From Methanocorpusculum labreanum Z (lineage in GTDB: Archaea > Halobacteriota > Methanomicrobia > Methanomicrobiales > Methanocorpusculaceae), in assembly GCF_000015765.1 (NCBI RefSeq), contig NC_008942.1:1131921-1195920 (forward strand): a stretch of 64,000 nucleotides of DNA, read 5' to 3'. This document shows positions 58,572-64,000 of this stretch, piece after piece. Numbering within the stretch: the stretch's first letter is position 1; each line of letters starts with the position of its first letter. The notes under the pieces were generated by a model. It did not search any database, had not been told where the DNA came from, and saw only the letters and a program-made list of their open reading frames with translations. Position numbers and translations under genes: made by a program.

Positions 58572-61162
58572 TTCTTCTCCAGCAGGGCCTTGAGTTCGTT
58601 GATGAACATAAGCGCCTGCATAGGGGTCATCATGTTCGGATCGGCGTCGCGGATCCGCTCTTCGACGGCGGACGGAGCCGGCTCGGCGTCCGTTAGAAGC
58701 ATCTGCGTGTAGTATTTCGTCCCGCCGGAGGATGCATCCTGCGTGAGAGCTTCTCTCAGGAGGTCCGATGCACGGACCAGGACTTTTTTCGGGACGCCGG
58801 CGATCTTTGCGACATGGATACCGTAGCTTCTGTCCGTCGCACCGGGGATGAGTTTTCGAAGGAACGTGATGTCGTGCTGGTCCTCTTTCACGGCGAAGTG
58901 ATAGTTTCTCACGCGGCGAAGCTCGGACTCCATCCCGATCAGCTGGTGGAAGTGGGTCGCAAACAGCGTGCGGGGACCCGCCCCTCCTTTTCCGTGGAGA
59001 TATTCGAGCACGGCCCGGGCGATCGCATACCCGTCAACGGTGCTCGTGCCCCTCCCTATCTCATCTAAGAGGATGAGGCTTTGATCGGTCGCATTGTTGA
59101 GGATGTTGGCGAGTTCGAGCATCTCGACCATGAACGTGCTCTGCCCGCCGGCGAGGTCGTCGGATGCCCCGACCCTGGTGAAGACCCGGTCGACGATCCC
59201 GATCCGGGCAAAGGATGCCGGAACGAAGCAGCCGGTCTGGGCCATGATACAGATGAGAGCGACGCTTCGCATGTAGGTGGATTTACCGGCCATGTTTGCG
59301 CCGGTGAGGATCAGGATCTGCTGGCCGATCGAACTCATCTCGGTGTCGTTAGGGACATAGCCTCCGGGAACGGTGTTTTCGACGATCGGGTGACGGCCGT
59401 CACGGATGAGGAGTTCCGTTCCGGGAACGAGTTCGGGGCGGACGTAGTTTCCGGAAAGGGAGAGGTCTGCGAACGCGGCGATCATGTCGATCGTGCCGAT
59501 CGAACGGGACGCCTGCTGGAGAGCCGGGACGAACTCCGAGAGATGCGTCAGAAGGGATTCGAAGAGCGAGATCTCGAGAGCGAGAACGCGGTCGTCGGCC
59601 TGGGCCATCACCGCTTCGCGTTCGCGAAGGGCGGGGATCGTGAACCGCTCGCCGTTTGCGGTGGTCTGTTTGCGTTCGTAGGTGTCTGGGACGAGATGGA
59701 GGTTTGCCTTCGTGATCTCGATGTAGTAGCCGAACACGTTGTTGTAGGCGATCTTGAGCGAACGGATCCCGGTGCGTTCCCGTTCGGTCTGCTGGAGTTC
59801 GGCGATCCAGTCGCGGCCGTTGGTGACGATGTTTCTGATTTGATCAAGGTCGCTGCTGTATCCTTCCCTGATGACGCCGCCGTTTTTGTAGACGAGAGGC
59901 GGCTCGTCGACGATCGCTGAAAGGATCAGATCGGCGACGCCGTCAAAGGAGGGGATCTGTTCGAGTTCGTCTTTGAGGAGACCTTCGGCGCCGCAGAGTT
60001 CGGCGGTGAGTTCGGGAACGGCGGCCAGACTCGAGGCGAGAGCGAGAAGATCACGCGGCGAGGCGTTTCCGTAGGCGATCCTGCCGGCGATCCGTTCGAT
60101 GTCGGTGAACCTGGAGAGGATGGTCCTGGTCCCGGAGAGGAGGACGGGGCGCCGGGTGAAGAACCCGACGGCGTCGAGACGATGATTTATCTTTTCCGGC
60201 GAGGTCAGCGGCCGGGTGATGGTGCTTCGCAGAACACGGCTCCCCATGGGGGTCTTGGTCCGGTTGAGGAAGCCGAAGAGGGTCGTATCATTCCGGTCGC
60301 CTCGGAGGGGATTGAGGATCTCGAGATTCCGGAGCGTGATCGCGTCCAGGATCATCGCGTCGTTTGCGTATTTTCTGGAGAATCCGCGGATGTGGGGGAG
60401 ACTTGTTTTCTGGGTCTCTTTTGCATAGCGGAGAGCGGCTGCGGCAGCATTGATGCATTCTGCGGAACTGACATCGAATCCGTCTAAGGAGGAGACGCAA
60501 AATGCGGCGGTGAGTTCGGCGGTGCCGTCAACGAAGAGACCGGAGCGGCCGGGAGTGAGGACCTTACATGTTGAGGCGAGGAAAGAGATGAGGTCCGCGG
60601 AGATGCCCTGCGGGACGAGGATCTCAAGAGGATTGTACTGTTCTATTTCGGTGGCGAGGGCGGAAAATCCCGGCTCGAAGGGGATCTCCCGGACGAAGAA
60701 TTCGCCGGTGGAGATGTCGAGGAAGGCAAGACCCATGACGGTTTTTTTGGCGTCGGAACACAGCGCCATGAGGTAGCGGGCGGTAGGACCGGGGATGACG
60801 TCGGCGTCGATCGCCGTTCCGGGAGTGACGACTCTGACGACGTCCCGCTTTACGACGCCTTTTGCAAGTTTCGGGTCCTCGACCTGTTCGCAGACGGCGA
60901 CTTTGTAGCCTTTGCGGATCATTCGGGGAAGGTAAAGGTCGACTGCGTGGTAGGGGATGCCTGCTAGAGGGATCGGGTTTCCTTCGGGGTCTTTGGAGCG
61001 GGAGGTCTGGACGATGTCGAGTTCGCGGGCACAGATCTCGGCGTCTTCGAAGAAGGTCTCGTAAAAGTCACCCATCCGCATGAAAAGGATACAGTCAGGG
61101 TATTTTTCCTTGAATGTTTTGACCTGTTCCATGGCGGGAGTGAGTTTTTTGGGAGAGACCAT
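58568..61162 (-). CDS. mutS: DNA mismatch repair protein MutS
   Basis: This 864-residue mismatch sensor begins MVSPKKLTPAMEQVKTFKEKYPDCILFMRMGDFYETFFEDA (GDFYE mismatch-binding loop region). Walker A LTGANMAGKSTYMRSVAL, Walker B ILLDEIGRGTSTVDG and the FATHFHQL switch are intact. The start at 61162 is at family homology; an upstream open extension of 45 codons runs into the repeat region and is not used. Confidence 0.96.
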   Translation of the reverse strand: MVSPKKLTPAMEQVKTFKEKYPDCILFMRMGDFYETFFEDAEICARELDIVQTSRSKDPEGNPIPLAGIPYHAVDLYLPRMIRKGYKVAVCEQVEDPKLAKGVVKRDVVRVVTPGTAIDADVIPGPTARYLMALCSDAKKTVMGLAFLDISTGEFFVREIPFEPGFSALATEIEQYNPLEILVPQGISADLISFLASTCKVLTPGRSGLFVDGTAELTAAFCVSSLDGFDVSSAECINAAAAALRYAKETQKTSLPHIRGFSRKYANDAMILDAITLRNLEILNPLRGDRNDTTLFGFLNRTKTPMGSRVLRSTITRPLTSPEKINHRLDAVGFFTRRPVLLSGTRTILSRFTDIERIAGRIAYGNASPRDLLALASSLAAVPELTAELCGAEGLLKDELEQIPSFDGVADLILSAIVDEPPLVYKNGGVIREGYSSDLDQIRNIVTNGRDWIAELQQTERERTGIRSLKIAYNNVFGYYIEITKANLHLVPDTYERKQTTANGERFTIPALREREAVMAQADDRVLALEISLFESLLTHLSEFVPALQQASRSIGTIDMIAAFADLSLSGNYVRPELVPGTELLIRDGRHPIVENTVPGGYVPNDTEMSSIGQQILILTGANMAGKSTYMRSVALICIMAQTGCFVPASFARIGIVDRVFTRVGASDDLAGGQSTFMVEMLELANILNNATDQSLILLDEIGRGTSTVDGYAIARAVLEYLHGKGGAGPRTLFATHFHQLIGMESELRRVRNYHFAVKEDQHDITFLRKLIPGATDRSYGIHVAKIAGVPKKVLVRASDLLREALTQDASSGGTKYYTQMLLTDAEPAPSAVEERIRDADPNMMTPMQALMFINELKALLEKK

Positions 61163-61226
61163 ACTGATGATATGTTGTTTGCGAAAGGGTATGAATGATT
61201 TGGAACGCGGGTTGACCCGATGGGGC

Positions 61227-61480
61227 AACCTCAGCGGAGCAAGTTTGAGTGAAGCGAAAACTTGCGACTGACGCGGGAAGGCCGAAGGGCTGACCAAGTC
61301 TGCGGGATAGAAGTGCCCTTAACGGAGCAAGTCTCTGCAAGAGACTTGCGACTGTGGGGTAGCCCGCTCTCTCAAACCTTCGGTTTGCTCGGCTAAGGTT
61401 GTCCGCTTTCAGCGTCCAACCCGCCCTCGCAAGGCAAAGCCTTGCTCAGCTGAGGCTGCCCTATTGGGCAGCCCGCTAAC
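61227..61480. repeat. Cluster of four hairpin repeat units, two in each orientation
   Basis: Four related units of about 60 bp share a GGGCAACCT-AGC-GAGCAA core and CTTGCGA. Their hairpins are 61239-61265 (GCAAGTTT/AAACTTGC), 61327-61349 (GCAAGTCTCT/AGAGACTTGC), 61373-61387 (CAAACC/GGTTTG) and 61429-61445 (GCAAGGC/GCCTTGC). Units 1 and 2 read one way and 3 and 4 the other, giving an imperfect palindrome centred near 61360. The cluster lies between divergent mutS and the C45 lipoprotein gene. Confidence 0.75.
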
Positions 61481-61537
61481 AAAACCCGTAAATACCATGA
61501 AAGAAAATACTGCAAATTATCCACAGAAGGTGCGATC

Positions 61538-62740
61538 ATTTCCACGAAATATACCACAACTTTCCTCATTGCCGGACTCTTTGCGGCGATCCTCGTTTCC
61601 GGGTGCATTGCCCCCTTAATCAGCCAGACGGCGACTGTCGAAAACTCCTCCCTGCAGTTTGTATCCTCATATGAAAACGGCGACCGGTATCTTGCCGGGA
61701 ACTACACTGTCATCGTCCTGAACGGAACCTACCGGGAGATGGGGCGGCAGTATGGCGGGCTCATGAAAGACGAACTGCTCGCCGAATACGCGATGATAAC
61801 AACCGAACTCCAGTCCAGAGGCTACACCATCGACGAGATCAGGTCCCTGGTCCGGGACAACGAACCGTTCCTGCCCGAACGGATAAAGGAGATCTATCGC
61901 GGGATGGCCGAGGTCACCGGCCTCACAGAAGATGACGCATATGTCCTCTACTACGGCCCGATCCTCTACCTGACAACGCCGTACGCCTGCTCCTACCTCG
62001 CCGTCTGGGATGAATACACCGTCAACGGATCCGTCGTCGTCTCGCGGAACTGGGACACCTCCGACGAACTCGAACCGTTCAACCAGTATTACGTCCTTGC
62101 CGTCTACAACCCGACCGATGGAAGCAACAGCGTTGCCACATTCTCGCCGGCCGCCGCGGCCCCCGAGACCCTCATGAACAGCAAAGGGCTCTACATCTCC
62201 GACGATGCCTCCGGCCAGGGAATTTCCGCACCGGAAAACCGGCAGGAGATCCTCGCCGCCTTCTTCGGTCTGATGCTCGACTTCTCCGACCTTGACGGAC
62301 TCGACGCAGGCATCCGGGCGCTTCGTCCAAGCGGGACCGTCATCGTGGACGCCGCCGGAGTGACCGGGGCATACGTCTATGAAGTCGGCCTCGTCGAAAC
62401 AAAACAGCGGACCGGCGACGGGGTCATTGCCGCAGCAAACCACTTCGTCGATCCCTTCTGGACCGGCATCGTCCCCGAGCCAAACTCCGTGATCCGGTAC
62501 GACAACCTGCTCGGGCAGGCCGAAGAGGCAAAGGGCAGCATCGACGGCGAGAAGATGGTCGGCATCCGTGATGTCGCCTACGAAGACGGCGGAGCGACCT
62601 TCACCCACACGGTCTTCGACGGGATCCCCTGCTCCTCGAACCACCAGATCGTCTTCGTCCCGGCGGATGAAACGCTCTGGTTCAAAGTCGTGGATATGAC
62701 GTGGCAGAAAGTCAGTCTCTCACCCCTTTTCGCAGAATAA
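61538..62740 (+). CDS. C45-type (penicillin-V-acylase-like) Ntn hydrolase lipoprotein, apparent AUU start
   Basis: This protein has 400 residues when read from ATT at 61538. The encoded N-terminus is a full lipoprotein signal (MSTKYTTTFLIAGLFAAILVSGC with the modified Cys23), preceded by AGAAGGTG 5 bp before ATT. There is no ATG, GTG or TTG in frame from the upstream stop (61451) to that point. The mature part has an Ntn nucleophile Cys151 in YACSYLAVWDEYTVNGSVVVSRNWD, as in acyl-CoA:6-APA acyltransferase-type (C45) hydrolases. The substrate is unknown. The next in-frame ATG (61739) would cut off the lipoprotein signal. Confidence 0.75.
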   Translation: MSTKYTTTFLIAGLFAAILVSGCIAPLISQTATVENSSLQFVSSYENGDRYLAGNYTVIVLNGTYREMGRQYGGLMKDELLAEYAMITTELQSRGYTIDEIRSLVRDNEPFLPERIKEIYRGMAEVTGLTEDDAYVLYYGPILYLTTPYACSYLAVWDEYTVNGSVVVSRNWDTSDELEPFNQYYVLAVYNPTDGSNSVATFSPAAAAPETLMNSKGLYISDDASGQGISAPENRQEILAAFFGLMLDFSDLDGLDAGIRALRPSGTVIVDAAGVTGAYVYEVGLVETKQRTGDGVIAAANHFVDPFWTGIVPEPNSVIRYDNLLGQAEEAKGSIDGEKMVGIRDVAYEDGGATFTHTVFDGIPCSSNHQIVFVPADETLWFKVVDMTWQKVSLSPLFAE

Positions 62741-62766
62741 TCACCCCAACCTCTTTTTTTCAGATA

Positions 62767-63257
62767 GGACTTATGCAGGGTTGTGATCTTAACCGAGAAA
62801 AAACTGATTTACTTATGACATGCACTTCGATTTCGTGTACGGCATTAGTGCAGACAAAAAGAAAACCAACCGCGAATCTCCGCGAATTAACGCGAATCGC
62901 ATTTTCCTTACGTTCGGGCACTCTGCTTCGGCTTATCGCCTACGCAGGAATCGCGCCCTCACTTGAAAAATGCTATCGGAAAAACCCGCCTGCGGGTTTT
63001 TCTGTTGTTTCATTATATTTCCAATTACACAAAAAAGAGAAGGTAACGAAGAGAAAAACCGGCACGCCGGTTTTTCCCCAGCATTTTTCCAGACGACGTG
63101 CGATTCCTGCGTAGGCGATAAGCCGGAGCAGAGCACGGTGGCGCAAGAAAAATGCGATTCGCGTTAATTCGCGGAGATTCGCGGTCAAATAATCTCTTGT
63201 GTCCATACCCAGTAATACTCTTCCCTAATTGAAGAGGGATTAACACCGCGTAAGTCC
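62767..63257. mobile_element. Palindromic MITE-like element, copy 2
   Basis: A 491-bp relative of copy 1 by eye, with similar inverted arms, central GC hairpins (AAAAACCCGC/GCGGGTTTTT and AAAAACCGGCACGCCGG) and inverted ends (GGACTTATGCAGGGTT and the reverse of GGACTTACGCGGTGTT) flanked by TA. It lies between the C45 lipoprotein stop (62740) and the convergent tpiA stop (63302). Confidence 0.8.
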
Positions 63258-63301
63258 TATTAAAAAAAAGTATTTGAGCTTATTTGAGTAGTATTCAGGA
63301 A

Positions 63302-63967
63302 TTATAAAAGGGACACCAGATCGCGAAGCACGGCCTCCGGATCCTTTGCCTTCACGACGCTGGATGCGAGCAGAACGCCGTCAGCTCCAAGATCGACCGC
63401 CGTTTTTACGCACTCGCCCGACTGGATGCCTGCACCGCAGAGGACCTTAACGTCCGAGCTGATCTTTTTCACTGCAGCAACCGAATTTCTGATGATATCG
63501 GGATCCGCTTTTGCGACCGAGATGCCCGAGCCGATAAGTTCCGGCGGCTCGACAGCCACATACGTCGGCGAAAACGCCGCGGCCGCTGCCGAAACGCCCA
63601 CATTGTTCGTGCAGACCACCGACTCCAGATGATTGAACTTCGCCGCTTCGACGCATGCCTCAATCTCTGCGATCGTCAGTCTTCGTTCCGAGTGATTGAT
63701 CAGCGACCCAACACAGCCGGCCGCCCGCACCGTGAATGCAGGGATCCGGCCGGTGAAAGCTCCTTCCACCGCATCGATGTGCTGGGCATACACCGGGATC
63801 TCGTAATGCTTGCAGAACGGGTGAAGCTCCACAAACTGCGGAGCGATACCGATAGTCACGCCCGACTCCTGCATCACAAGTTCGGCGGCCGAAGCTATCT
63901 GTCCTGCCGCATTGCCCGCTCCTTCGCGGTATGACTTGAAGTTCACCAGGATAAGCGGAGACGACAT
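63302..63967 (-). CDS. tpiA: Triosephosphate isomerase, archaeal type
   Basis: This 221-residue enzyme interconverts glyceraldehyde-3-phosphate and dihydroxyacetone phosphate. [31 protein letters not shown] and [12 protein letters not shown] (catalytic Glu) and [10 protein letters not shown] are the archaeal TIM motifs. It is shorter than bacterial forms (about 250), which is normal for archaea. Its ATG overlaps the stop codon of the next gene. Confidence 0.97.
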
Positions 63968-64000
63968 TACTTCCTCTTCACCTGAAGAACATCGCCGAGC
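63967..64000 (-). CDS. 3' end of an upstream gene (truncated)
   Basis: The frame [10 protein letters not shown] followed by TAA is open to the window edge. Its TAA shares one base with the tpiA ATG (TAATG), showing translational coupling. The product cannot be identified from ten residues. Confidence 0.45.

Noticed and set aside
61227-61480. CRISPR array
   Set aside because: The units are in both orientations, have hairpins of different sequence and no regular repeat-spacer spacing; no cas gene is nearby.
61497-61619. A 40-codon frame starting at ATG 61497, upstream of the C45 lipoprotein
   Set aside because: It is out of frame with the lipoprotein signal, has no ribosome-binding site and ends within the signal. 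A frameshift would not improve the signal, which is complete in the other frame.

Overview
This window comes from a methanogen-type euryarchaeon, most likely Methanomicrobiales and probably close to Methanocorpusculum. That placement is inference from gene content, made without a database search. The evidence is a split archaeal RNA polymerase operon (H, B'', B', A', A''), geranylgeranylglyceryl phosphate synthase, an archaetidylinositol-phosphate-synthase-like enzyme, archaeal triosephosphate isomerase and FKBP, Hef nuclease, CDC48, GatCAB, and AmmeMemoRadiSam and AdoMetDC-like proteins of types found in methanogens. Coding is dense, with many ATGA or TAATG start/stop overlaps. There are two tRNA genes, Gly(GCC) and Lys(UUU). 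I saw no rRNA, CRISPR array, prophage or transposase gene.

Layout. 0-8.4 kb: a broken-off winged-helix gene, purB, a large PAPS-reductase/cysteine-desulfurase fusion, a secreted SIMPL protein, then CDC48 with a small-heat-shock-like gene. 8.4-11.7 kb: an argD-hisC-AK6-like kinase-CDP-alcohol transferase operon. 11.9-13.9 kb: an AT-rich patch of three genes (one STAS/ABM-like, two flavodoxin-fold oxidoreductases) that looks acquired. 14-18.7 kb: pyrG-guaA, a class I aldolase, a hydrogenase maturation protease and tRNA-Gly. 18.8-26.1 kb: a six-gene operon gatC-gatA-gatB-topA-GGGP synthase-trmJ. 26.3-34.2 kb: an AdoMet-decarboxylase-like gene with a structured leader, an M1 aminopeptidase, a phosphoesterase, a UDG-like protein, a CYTH protein, a lipoprotein, FKBP and amrS. 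34.5-37.4 kb: an iron-complex/cobalamin-type ABC importer. 37.5-45.9 kb: a metallo-hydrolase, an HTH protein, glyS-hef, a small winged-helix protein and a U32 peptidase. 45.9-53.8 kb: the RNA polymerase operon. 54-64 kb: tRNA-Lys, a PsiE-like membrane protein, a MATE exporter, mutS-mutL, a C45-type lipoprotein hydrolase and tpiA.

The most unusual content is non-coding. Two ~490-bp palindromic elements (56286-56774 and 62767-63257) share terminal inverted repeats beginning GGACTTACGC, flanked by TA, and each carries two inverted arms ending in strong GC hairpins with T tracts. A single diverged arm lies at 34333-34490. All three sit between convergent genes, so they look like TA-targeting miniature elements that may now serve as two-way terminators. 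A different cluster of four hairpin units, two in each orientation, lies between mutS and the C45 lipoprotein gene.

Two expression signals also stand out. The AdoMetDC-like mRNA can form a 12-bp stem between its leader and its own start codon. The C45 lipoprotein appears to start at AUU, because no standard start codon precedes its complete lipoprotein signal.
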